Positions 1 to 5,304 of a DNA stretch of 5,480 nucleotides are shown here, piece after piece. The notes below the pieces were generated by a model, which saw only the letters and a program-made list of their open reading frames with translations, was not told the DNA's origin and made no database searches. This DNA is from Pseudomonadota bacterium (lineage in GTDB: Bacteria > Myxococcota > Myxococcia > Myxococcales > Vulgatibacteraceae): NCBI GenBank assembly GCA_023436385.1, contig JAEZJH010000566.1:1-5480 (forward strand), read 5' to 3'. The position numbers and the translations under genes are program-made. The stretch's first letter is position 1. Each line of letters opens with the position of its first letter.

Positions 1-56
1 GGCCCACTCCGTTTACGCCCGGTCCCGCTCTCCGGCACCCCTCCCGCACCCATTCC

Positions 57-85
57 TTGACGGGCCGCCCCGCCGCGGGTACGGT
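57..85 (+). promoter_or_regulatory. Putative sigma-70-type promoter for the exported-protein gene
   Basis: TTGACG at 57-62 (5 of 6 matches to the -35 consensus) is followed by a 17-nt spacer and TACGGT at 80-85. The latter is a weak -10 element that keeps only the TA...T positions. Transcription would start near base 92, giving a leader of about 95 nt before the ATG at 187. The spacing is ideal but the -10 is poor, and no better pair was found between 1 and 186. Confidence 0.4.
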
Positions 86-98
86 TTCCGCCGAACGC

Positions 99-126
99 TC
101 GAAGGGCTCGGAAACCGGGGCTTTTT
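99..126 (+). terminator. Terminator-like hairpin with T-tract in the leader of the exported-protein gene
   Basis: Bases 106-111 pair with 115-121 around an AAA loop (112-114), with one bulged G and one T-G pair. Five Ts follow directly at 122-126. The stem can be extended outward through 99-105 pairing with 123-129, which would use some of the Ts. This is the only GC hairpin plus T-run I find in the window. It lies downstream of the putative promoter at 57-85, so it could attenuate the gene at 187. It could instead terminate an upstream plus-strand gene that ends outside the window. No RNA family was recognised. Confidence 0.4.
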
Positions 127-156
127 CGAAACCCGGCAGGTGCCCTCGGGCCAGCG

Positions 157-174
157 CGGGACTCCAGGGTCCCG
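157..174 (+). promoter_or_regulatory. Hairpin just upstream of the exported-protein start codon
   Basis: CGGGAC at 157-162 is perfectly complementary to GTCCCG at 169-174, with a 6-nt loop. It ends 12 nt before the ATG at 187 and sits against the weak G-rich ribosome-binding stretch around 174-181. It could affect translation initiation, but a six-base-pair stem in DNA this GC-rich is weak evidence alone. Confidence 0.25.
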
Positions 175-186
175 GGCGGGGTTCCG

Positions 187-1566
187 ATGAGAGCAGCCCT
201 CGCGCTTGCCGCCGCCGCGGTCGTCGCGGCCTTCCCCGCCCCCGGGCGGACCGCGGAGCTGACCGACGTCGCCGACGGCCCCGCGGACGGCAAGCCGCTC
301 GACCTCTCGCTGGATCTCGCGTTCCGGCGGAGCAACCGCTCGGGCCACATCTTCAAGGAGTACCACGAGGGACTCGACACCTCCGGTGTGGGCGGGCCGG
401 ACGCGCGGATCATCGAGTCCCGCGAGCTCTCCTATTTCGAGTCGACCAGCACCCTCGAGGTGACCGCCCGGGCCGGCGTGGCGAAGAACCTCGAGCTCTC
501 CGTCGGCGTGCCGGTGGTGCTCTCGCGTTCCGTCGAGTGGCGGCTCCCGCCGGGCCGGTCGGCGGCGGAGTCGCTCCTCCTCACCAACGAGTTCGGCGCC
601 GGGGTCTGCCCGGGCCGCGGCGAGGAGTTCGGCGGCTGGCGGGTGGAGACCTACGGGTCCCTGGATCCCACGGACTGGACCTGCGTCCCCAACACCGAGG
701 CGATCGCCGCGGGCGCGGTGAACCTCCCGTACGTTCCCGTGACCGTCCCCGGCTCCGCCCACTTCTCCGGGATCGGCGACCCCTGGATCGGCCTCACCCT
801 GGGCATCCTCGACGAGGAGCGGGAGGGAGGAAACCCCGCCTGGATCGTCGGCCTCCGCTACCAGCTCCCGGTGGCGCCGATCGCCGATCCCTCCGCGGCG
901 AACACCGAGACCTCGCCCGGCGGCGCCGGCTCCGGCTTCCACCGGATCTCCGTCCGCACCGCGCTCTCGAAGGACCTGGGGATCGCCGAGCCCTACGTCG
1001 AGCTGCAGTACACGCTCTCGATCGCCGGCGGGAAGGCCTTCTCGAACTGCGACCATGCCGGGAACCAGGGCACCCCGGAGAACTGCGAGAGCTGGACGAG
1101 CGACGACAAGGACGCCCGGCCGCGGCACGTCGCCGGCCTCACCGTCGGCGCCGAGCTGGTCCCCTGGGAGCAGCCGCGGCGGCACCTGCGCTTCTGGTTC
1201 GACGCCCGGCTCGGCGCCGAATACCACTCCGAGGGCCGGGACTACTCGGAGGCCAGCTGGATCCTGAAGAAGCTGACCTACACCGAGGACTTCGCCCGGG
1301 TGGCGGGAAAGCTCCGGGTGGCCTTCGACGGTGGCGAGCACGTCCGGGTGGGCCTCGAGACCGGCCTCGCCTGGGACTCGCCCCACTTCCTCACCCGCGA
1401 GTCGATCGGCCAGGACTTCGACCAGAACGGCCAGGTCGACCTCGACAACGTCGGCAACGAACTGAACCCGAACTTCGACTTCCGCTACGACGTCCCCGGC
1501 CGGCGCCTGCGGATGGGCGAGGTCTACGACTTCACCTTCGGCGCCTTCGCCCGGATCGCGCTGTAG
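187..1566 (+). CDS. Exported protein, probable outer-membrane beta-barrel, family not recognised
   Basis: This encodes 459 residues. The N-terminus (M1-A23) is a signal peptide: one Arg, then an Ala/Leu/Val core, with likely cleavage after A18 or A23, so the protein should leave the cytoplasm. The rest alternates polar and hydrophobic residues in paired segments joined by short turns, as in membrane beta-barrels. Clear examples are 89-118 (turn at A99-N101), 195-229 and 251-280. A final amphipathic strand, VYDFTFGAFARIAL, ends the chain. The GIGDPWIGL stretch (195-203) resembles the G-[LI]-G-D strand of generic outer-membrane 'transporter' families, but this is resemblance only. Four cysteines fall in presumed loops as two local pairs, C141/C166 and C288/C300. 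An EF-hand-like loop lies at D410-N421. The start is the first ATG in frame and begins the signal peptide; the ribosome-binding site is a weak G-rich run. It is the only plus-strand gene and is convergent with rsmI, so it is probably unrelated to that cluster. Confidence 0.85.
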   Translation: MRAALALAAAAVVAAFPAPGRTAELTDVADGPADGKPLDLSLDLAFRRSNRSGHIFKEYHEGLDTSGVGGPDARIIESRELSYFESTSTLEVTARAGVAKNLELSVGVPVVLSRSVEWRLPPGRSAAESLLLTNEFGAGVCPGRGEEFGGWRVETYGSLDPTDWTCVPNTEAIAAGAVNLPYVPVTVPGSAHFSGIGDPWIGLTLGILDEEREGGNPAWIVGLRYQLPVAPIADPSAANTETSPGGAGSGFHRISVRTALSKDLGIAEPYVELQYTLSIAGGKAFSNCDHAGNQGTPENCESWTSDDKDARPRHVAGLTVGAELVPWEQPRRHLRFWFDARLGAEYHSEGRDYSEASWILKKLTYTEDFARVAGKLRVAFDGGEHVRVGLETGLAWDSPHFLTRESIGQDFDQNGQVDLDNVGNELNPNFDFRYDVPGRRLRMGEVYDFTFGAFARIAL

Positions 1567-1591
1567 CGATCGCCACGCCGGCTGCGCTGCC

Positions 1592-1626
1592 GCGCCGGTG
1601 GGCGCACTCCCGCTCTCAGTCGGGAG
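1592..1626. terminator. Hairpins at the convergent gene junction, possible bidirectional terminator
   Basis: Two adjacent stems lie between the convergent stop codons. GCGCC (1592-1596) pairs with GGCGC (1601-1605), and CTCCCG (1607-1612) pairs with CGGGAG (1621-1626). The rsmI stop codon (1616-1618) falls in the loop of the second stem. Neither strand has a T-tract, so classical intrinsic termination is doubtful. The position between two converging genes is the main argument. Confidence 0.3.
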
Positions 1627-2467
1627 CGGCCTCGCCGGCCTGGAGCTCGAGGGCGCGGCGGTAGATGTCCTTCTTCGGCAGGCCGGTGGCCTCCGCCACC
1701 TCGCGGGCGGCGTCCTTCACCGAGGCCCCGGCGGCGAGCCGCTCGCGGAGGAGGTCGTCGGGATCGGGCGGCTCGACCGGGATCGCCTCCCGCCCCTCGA
1801 TCACCACGGTGATCTCCCCGAGCACCTCGCCGGAGAACCGCGCCGCCAGCTCGGAGAGCGAGCCCCGGGCGAACTCCTCGTGGAGCTTGGTCAGCTCCCG
1901 GGCGACGCAGGCACGTCGGTCCCCCAGGGCCTCCCGGAGGTCGACCAGCGTCGCCCCGAGCCGGCGGGGCGACTCGAAAAGCACCAGCGCCCCCGGGGCC
2001 CGGGCCAGCGCCTCCAGGGCCTCGCGCCGCGCCCCGCCCTTCCGCGGGAGGAAGCCGAAGAAGGTGAAACGATCGGCGGGGATCCCGGCGCCGGCGAGGG
2101 CCAGGAGCGGCGCAGAGGGCCCGGGGACCGGCACCACCCGCACCCCCGCCTCCACCGCCAGGCGCACCAGCTCACCGCCGGGATCGGAGACCAGGGGCAT
2201 CCCGGCGTCGGTGCAGAGCGCCACCTCCTCGCCGGCGAGGAGCCGCTCGATCACCGCCGGAGCCCGCCGCTTCTCGTCGAAGGCCGGCAGCGACACCAGG
2301 GCCCGGGGCACGATCCCGTGCCGATCGAGCAGCTTCCGCGTGTGGCGGGTGTCCTCGCAGACCACCGCGCCGACGCTCTTCAGGACCCCGAGGGCCCGGA
2401 GGGTGATGTCCTCGAGGTTCCCGATCGGCGTGCCGACCACGTACAGGGTTCCCGCCGTCCCGCTCAC
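1616..2467 (-). CDS. rsmI: 16S rRNA (cytidine(1402)-2'-O)-methyltransferase RsmI
   Basis: The 283-residue product matches the normal family length. RsmI uses S-adenosylmethionine to methylate the 2'-OH of C1402 in the 16S rRNA decoding centre and acts in the cytoplasm. Motifs in order: GTPIGNLEDIT (12-22), CEDTRHTRKLL (37-47), DAGMPLVSDPG (87-97), PVPGPSA, FFGFLPRKG, ESPRRL, ARELTKLHEE and GEITVVIEG. A C-terminal helical region (LLRERLAAGASVKDAAREVA onward) matches the small HTH-like tail of the family. Residue 90 is Met where many homologues have Thr (DAGTP). I believe Met is also natural in some lineages. The start is GTG at 2465-2467, preceded by GGGGAGG. It overlaps the yraN stop by 4 nt (GTGA), implying translational coupling. 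It is the last gene of the cluster. Confidence 0.96.
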   Translation of the reverse strand: MSGTAGTLYVVGTPIGNLEDITLRALGVLKSVGAVVCEDTRHTRKLLDRHGIVPRALVSLPAFDEKRRAPAVIERLLAGEEVALCTDAGMPLVSDPGGELVRLAVEAGVRVVPVPGPSAPLLALAGAGIPADRFTFFGFLPRKGGARREALEALARAPGALVLFESPRRLGATLVDLREALGDRRACVARELTKLHEEFARGSLSELAARFSGEVLGEITVVIEGREAIPVEPPDPDDLLRERLAAGASVKDAAREVAEATGLPKKDIYRRALELQAGEAAPD

Positions 2468-2862
2468 GTCGCCTCCCCGTTGGCGTCGAAGGCGCCGGCG
2501 AGGTGCTCGATCTCTAGCTCGCCGCCCCGGTCGAGCACGCCCACCACGTCGAAGCGGATCGCCCGCCGCTCGAGGAGGTCGTTCCGCACCGCGAACTCGG
2601 TGGCCGCGGCGATCACCCGGCGGCGTTTGGTCCGGCTCACCGTCTCCGCCGGCGAGCCCAGCCCGTCGTCCCGGCGGCTCCGCACCTCGACGAAGGCGAG
2701 GACGTCGCCCCGCTCCGCGACGATGTCCACCTCGCCCCGGCGGCAGGTGTAGTTCCGGGCGAGGATGCGATAGCCCCGCTCCTCGAGCCAGGCGGCGACC
2801 CGGTCCTCGACGAGGAAGCCCGAGGCCCGGCGCTCCCCGGGACGCGACGGCGGACGGCTCAT
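2464..2862 (-). CDS. yraN: YraN/UPF0102 family protein (endonuclease-like fold)
   Basis: From ATG 2860-2862 the product is 132 residues, close to the family's usual 115-130. YraN proteins have a restriction-endonuclease-like (Holliday-resolvase-like) fold; their role is not settled. Seen here: E19 in the first helix, GYRILARNYTCRRGEVDIVA (30-49) with D46, then FVEVR (57-61), the position of the family E-x-K motif. Here the Lys is Arg (R61), a conservative change that I would not call inactivating. RFDVVGV follows near the end. A longer reading frame opens at a GTG at 2901, adding 13 residues, but the ATG has a strong GGGGAGG site (2868-2874) 5 nt upstream and the family usually starts near here. 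It follows rplS after a 99-nt gap and overlaps rsmI by 4 nt. Confidence 0.9.
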   Translation of the reverse strand: MSRPPSRPGERRASGFLVEDRVAAWLEERGYRILARNYTCRRGEVDIVAERGDVLAFVEVRSRRDDGLGSPAETVSRTKRRRVIAAATEFAVRNDLLERRAIRFDVVGVLDRGGELEIEHLAGAFDANGEAT

Positions 2863-2867
2863 CCCTG

Positions 2868-2874
2868 CCTCCCC
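2868..2874 (-). promoter_or_regulatory. Ribosome binding site that fixes the yraN start
   Basis: On the minus strand GGGGAGG lies 5 nt before the ATG at 2862. This near-perfect anti-16S complement falls inside the longer frame that would start at GTG 2901, so it argues for the 132-residue form. Confidence 0.75.
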
Positions 2875-2903
2875 GGGCGCCCCGGACGCCGGACAGACCA
2901 CGA

Positions 2904-2934
2904 CCCGACCTCGCCGAGGCGAAGCCGGGTCGGG
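2904..2934 (-). terminator. Long GC-rich hairpin between rplS and yraN
   Basis: CCCGACC (2904-2910) pairs perfectly with GGTCGGG (2928-2934). Nested inside, TCGC (2911-2914) pairs with GCGA (2919-2922) around a CGAG loop, leaving 2923-2927 as a bulge. The total is 11 base pairs. No T-run follows on either strand. It lies 27 nt after the rplS stop, so it could be a terminator, attenuator, RNA-processing site or REP-like element. The structure is seen; the function is inference. Confidence 0.35.
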
Positions 2935-2961
2935 AGCGTTGGCAGCGCGGCGGCCGCGGCC

Positions 2962-3333
2962 CTAGGCCTTGGCCGGCTGGCGCTCGACTTCCTCTTCCTT
3001 CAGCCGGGCGGCCTTGCCCTGCAGGCCCCGGAGGAAGAAGAGCTTGGCGCGGCGGGTGACGCCGCCCGAGACCACCTCGATGTGGTCGATGCGGGGCGAG
3101 TGCGTCGGGAAGATGCGCTCGACGCCGACGCCATACGAGACCTTGCGGACGGTGAAGCTGGAGCGGAGGCCCGCGGCCCGCTTGCGGATTACCACGCCCT
3201 CGAAGACCTGGACGCGCTCCTTGTCGCCTTCCTTGATCTTCGTGTGCACGCGGATGGTGTCGCCCGGCGTGAAGTTCGGAACGTCCTTCCGGAACATCCG
3301 GGACTCGACCGCCTCGATGAACTGGTTGCGCAT
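2962..3333 (-). CDS. rplS: 50S ribosomal protein L19
   Basis: The 123-residue product has the usual length of bacterial L19, a large-subunit protein at the 30S-50S interface. The conserved blocks are present: FTPGDTIRVHTKIKEGDKER, VQVFEGVVIRKR, the FTVRKVSYGVGVERIFP block, HSPRIDHIEVV and RRAKLFFLRGLQGKAARLKE. The C-terminal tail is charged (EEEVERQPAKA). The start is ATG 3331-3333 with GAGG at 3340-3343, 6 nt upstream. It is separated from trmD by 142 bp that contain a promoter-like pair and hairpins. It may therefore be transcribed both by read-through and from its own promoter. The downstream neighbour is yraN rather than the expected rnhB. Confidence 0.98.
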   Translation of the reverse strand: MRNQFIEAVESRMFRKDVPNFTPGDTIRVHTKIKEGDKERVQVFEGVVIRKRAAGLRSSFTVRKVSYGVGVERIFPTHSPRIDHIEVVSGGVTRRAKLFFLRGLQGKAARLKEEEVERQPAKA

Positions 3334-3354
3334 CTCTTTCCTCGAACTGCCGTT

Positions 3355-3373
3355 CCCGGCGTCAAAAGCCGGG
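3355..3373 (-). promoter_or_regulatory. Hairpin in the rplS leader
   Basis: CCCGGC (3355-3360) pairs with GCCGGG (3368-3373) around a 7-nt loop that reads TTTTGAC on the minus strand. It lies about 20 nt before the rplS start codon and overlaps the predicted transcription start region. It could be a read-through attenuator or a translational control element for L19. I do not recognise it as a described L19 leader motif. Confidence 0.3.
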
Positions 3374-3375
3374 GC

Positions 3376-3404
3376 ATCTTAGTGAAGGCAATCGCGTCCG
3401 TAAA
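3376..3404 (-). promoter_or_regulatory. Putative internal promoter for rplS
   Basis: On the minus strand TTTACG (3404-3399; 4 of 6 matches) is followed by an exact 17-nt spacer and TAAGAT (3381-3376; 4 of 6). This sits in the least GC-rich part of the cluster, within the 142-bp trmD-rplS gap. Transcription would start near 3369, leaving about 35 nt of leader. A plausible housekeeping promoter, unproven. Confidence 0.45.
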
Positions 3405-3440
3405 GGACTCGAGCGCCGGCGACACCGCCTCCCCCGCGAT

Positions 3441-3462
3441 CGGGCCGCCGAGCGGCGGTCCG
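3441..3462 (-). terminator. Strong GC hairpin just after trmD
   Basis: The arms are 3441-3449 and 3454-3462 around a 4-nt loop. Eight of nine positions are Watson-Crick pairs; on the transcribed minus strand the remaining one is a C-A mismatch. The hairpin begins 13 nt after the trmD stop codon. No T-tract follows, so it may be an attenuator, a 3'-end-stabilising structure or a partial terminator dividing the cluster before the rplS promoter. Confidence 0.35.
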
Positions 3463-3475
3463 GGAGGGGAAAGCC

Positions 3476-4198
3476 CTACGGGTCCTCTTCCAGCAGGCGC
3501 CGATCCGCCTCCCCGAGCGGCAGCCGCTCGAAGAGGTCCGGTCGCCGGACCATCGTCCGGCGAAGGGCCTGCTTGCGCCGCCAACGGGCGACCTTGGCGT
3601 GGTCGCCCGATACCAGGATCTCCGGGACCCGCATTCCCCGGAACTCCGGCGGCCTCGTGTACTGGGGGTATTCGAGGAGCCCTTCCTCGAAGCTCTCCGT
3701 CGCCCCCGACTCCAGGTTTCCCAACACCCCCGGCACCAGCCGGGAGCACGCGTCGACCACGCAGAGCGCGGCCAGCTCGCCACCGGTGAGGATGAAGTCC
3801 CCCACCGAGATCTCGTCGTCGACGAACGAGCGCACCCGCTCGTCGATCCCCTCGTACCGCCCGCAGACCAGGATCAGCCGCTCCGCGGCGTGCAGCTCCC
3901 GGGCGACCGCCTGGGTGAACTTCCGGCCACCCGGGTCCATCAGGACCACCCGGGCCGGTCCGTCCAGCTCCGCCCGGGCCGCCTCGATCGCCCCGACCAG
4001 CGGCTCCACCTTCATCACCATCCCGGCGCCGCCCCCGTAGGGCGAATCGTCGGTGACGTGGTGCTTGCCGGCGGCGTAGGCCCGGATGTCCCGGACCCCG
4101 ACCCGGATCAGCCCGCGCTCCGCCGCCTTCCCGAGGATGCTCTCGGCGAGCGGCCCCTCGACCATGCGGGGAAAGAGCGTGAGGATCTCGAACCGCAC
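3476..4198 (-). CDS. trmD: tRNA (guanine(37)-N1)-methyltransferase TrmD
   Basis: The 240-residue product has the normal length. TrmD is a SPOUT-class, trefoil-knotted dimer that places m1G at position 37 of several tRNAs and prevents +1 frameshifting. Motifs: MRFEILTLFPRM (1-12), DDSPYGGGAGMVMK (50-63), CGRYEGIDERV (112-122), EISVGDFILTGGELAA (129-144), SRLVPGVLG (152-160), GLLEYPQYTRP, then SGDHAKVARWRRKQALRRT in the C-terminal tRNA-binding domain. R153 aligns with the catalytic R154 of the E. coli enzyme. By ungapped reading from GVLG, E168 occupies the place of E. coli D169, the proposed general base; the change is acidic for acidic. The start is GTG 4196-4198, 4 nt after the rimM stop, with AGGAAGG about 8 nt upstream. 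Confidence 0.97.
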   Translation of the reverse strand: MRFEILTLFPRMVEGPLAESILGKAAERGLIRVGVRDIRAYAAGKHHVTDDSPYGGGAGMVMKVEPLVGAIEAARAELDGPARVVLMDPGGRKFTQAVARELHAAERLILVCGRYEGIDERVRSFVDDEISVGDFILTGGELAALCVVDACSRLVPGVLGNLESGATESFEEGLLEYPQYTRPPEFRGMRVPEILVSGDHAKVARWRRKQALRRTMVRRPDLFERLPLGEADRRLLEEDP

Positions 4199-4202
4199 CG
4201 CC

Positions 4203-4703
4203 TCAGCCTTCCTGCGGCGGGTCGACCACGATCCGCCGTCCCGCCAGGTCCACCTCGATTACGTGGGCCGCCGCGAAGGGGACGTACACCTCGCGGCCCT
4301 CCGCCGCCACCACCAGCACCGGCACGTCGGCGGTGTCCACCACCTCGGCCACCTTCCCGAGCGGCACACCGGCGCGATCCACCGCCAGGAGCCCCTCGAG
4401 GTCCGCCAGCCGGTACTCGCCCTCCTCGAGGGCGGGCAACTGCTCCTCGTCGAGGAGGACCGCCCGGCCCCGGAGCGTCTCCGCCGCCTCCGGCGTGGCG
4501 ATCCCCGCGAGCGCGAGCAGCACCTGGCCCTTCCGCCCGGTGGAGGCCCGGCCGACCTCGAAGCGCCGGGGCTCCGCCCCGCCGTCGCCGGCCAGATACA
4601 CGTAGCCGACACCCAGGAGCGCGCTGCCCCCGGGGTCGTCCAACGTCACCGCCACCATCCCGCGGACGCCATGCGGCCGCGCCACCACGCCGATGTGGAC
4701 CAC
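4203..4703 (-). CDS. rimM: 16S rRNA maturation factor RimM
   Basis: The 166-residue product is normal to slightly short for the family. RimM binds S19 and assists late assembly of the 30S head. The N-terminal RimM domain opens with HIGVVARPHGVRGMVAVTL (residues 3-21), matching the family's G-x-[IV]-x-x-x-H-G-[IVL]-x-G pattern. It continues through an acidic segment ending in the family-typical EGEYRLADLEGL. A C-terminal PRC-barrel follows: GVPLGKVAEVVDTADVPVLVV, then EVYVPFAAAHVIEVDLAGRRIVVDPPQEG, with the characteristic D-P-P near the end. The start is GTG 4701-4703. It lies 12 nt after the khpA stop, and AGGA overlaps that stop as a weak ribosome-binding site. The neighbouring rpsP and trmD are its usual partners. 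Confidence 0.95.
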   Translation of the reverse strand: MVHIGVVARPHGVRGMVAVTLDDPGGSALLGVGYVYLAGDGGAEPRRFEVGRASTGRKGQVLLALAGIATPEAAETLRGRAVLLDEEQLPALEEGEYRLADLEGLLAVDRAGVPLGKVAEVVDTADVPVLVVAAEGREVYVPFAAAHVIEVDLAGRRIVVDPPQEG

Positions 4704-4715
4704 GGTCCGGGTGTC

Positions 4716-4943
4716 CTAGTCGAGGATCTCGAGGCCGACCTTCCGGCCGAGGACCTCGGCCCGGGCGGCCAGCAGGGTCCGGAGCGCCTTGGCGGTGCGT
4801 CCCTGCCGGCCGATCACCTTGCCGAGGTCGGGCTGGGCCACGGAGAGCTCGTAGACCGTGATCGGGCCCTCGCGGACCTCGACCTTCACGGCCTCAGGCT
4901 GCTCGCACAGACCACGGGCGACGAACTCGACGAGGTCCCTCAT
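4716..4943 (-). CDS. khpA: KH-domain RNA-binding protein KhpA
   Basis: The 75-residue product is a single type II KH domain of normal size. The RNA-binding GxxG loop is G45-R-Q-G48, within DLGKVIGRQGRTAKALRTLL (39-58). Short beta strands precede it (KVEVREGPITVYELSVA) and it ends in GRKVGLEILD. In other bacteria KhpA binds RNA, often paired with the Jag/KhpB protein, and influences cell division or RNA stability. Neither can be judged here. The position between rpsP and rimM is the standard one in many Gram-positive and deltaproteobacterial genomes. The start is ATG 4941-4943, only 6 nt after the rpsP stop. The 6-nt gap and the end of rpsP show no good Shine-Dalgarno sequence, suggesting translation coupled to rpsP. 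Confidence 0.94.
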   Translation of the reverse strand: MRDLVEFVARGLCEQPEAVKVEVREGPITVYELSVAQPDLGKVIGRQGRTAKALRTLLAARAEVLGRKVGLEILD

Positions 4944-4949
4944 GGGAGC

Positions 4950-5198
4950 TTAGGCCTGGGGGGCCTGGGCCTTCGCCCGATCGAGCAGGTCCTGGACCGT
5001 CTCGGAGGGCACGGCGCCGGCCTTCAGCCACTTCTCGAGCTTGCCGGAGTCGACGTCGAGCTTCTCGGCCCGGGGATCCCAGATCCCCACCTGCTCGAGG
5101 AACTTCCCGTCCCGGGGGTTCCGCGAGTCGGTCGCGACGATGTGATAGAACGGCTGCTTCTTCGCGCCGGCGCGGCTGAGCCGGAGAACGACCGCCAT
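4950..5198 (-). CDS. rpsP: 30S ribosomal protein S16
   Basis: The 82-residue product has normal S16 length. S16 is a small-subunit protein needed for ordered 30S assembly. Conserved features: MAVVLRLSRAGAKKQPFYHIVATDSRNPRDGKFLEQVGIWDPR at the N-terminal half, then LDVDSGKLEKWLKAGAVPSETVQDLL, the family's W-L-x-x-G-A-x-P-S-x-T-V block. The C-terminus is a short Ala/Gln-rich tail. The start is ATG 5196-5198 with GAGGT at 5206-5210, 7 nt upstream. It is the first gene of the cluster and follows a leader of about 100 nt and a strong promoter-like sequence. The ffh gene, often placed directly upstream, is not present within the 282 bp that remain. Confidence 0.98.
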   Translation of the reverse strand: MAVVLRLSRAGAKKQPFYHIVATDSRNPRDGKFLEQVGIWDPRAEKLDVDSGKLEKWLKAGAVPSETVQDLLDRAKAQAPQA

Positions 5199-5298
5199 CT
5201 TGGCTACCTCACGTGCGCGCCGACGGTGACGACGCGCGGCATTTGTTCCGAAGGGCCGTCCTGCGCAGGGGTCGAGCAGGAACGAAGACCCACGAAAG
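5199..5298 (-). promoter_or_regulatory. rpsP 5' leader with small stems
   Basis: From the predicted transcription start near 5298 to the ATG is about 100 nt. Within it TCCTGC (5259-5264) pairs with GCAGGA (5276-5281). A second imperfect stem, 5214-5220 with 5234-5241, lies directly before the ribosome-binding site at 5206-5210. I do not recognise a named ribosomal-protein leader. The long leader leaves room for feedback control, but the sequence does not prove it. Confidence 0.3.
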
Positions 5299-5304
5299 CG
5301 GCGG

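Noticed and set aside
86..186. Known riboswitch in the leader of the exported-protein gene
   Set aside because: I compared it by eye with cyclic-di-GMP-I and cobalamin riboswitch cores and did not find their conserved blocks. Only generic stems are present.
13..1386. 457-codon open frame on the minus strand
   Set aside because: It is antisense to the exported-protein gene. It is rich in Gly/Arg/Glu/Pro with no signal peptide or motif, as expected of a mirror frame in 70% G+C coding DNA.
57..1664. 535-codon plus-strand frame overlapping the exported-protein gene
   Set aside because: It is a +2/+3 shadow with Arg/Gly/Pro-rich low-complexity sequence. It also runs over the promoter, leader and convergent junction.
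2863..2901. 13-residue N-terminal extension of YraN from GTG 2901
   Set aside because: The ATG at 2862 has a strong GGGGAGG site 5 nt upstream and gives a family-typical length. The extension has no clear site.
1598..3059. Long plus-strand frames (384 and 464 codons) over rsmI and yraN
   Set aside because: They are antisense to genes with clear RsmI and YraN motifs, have low-complexity composition, and cross several real gene boundaries.
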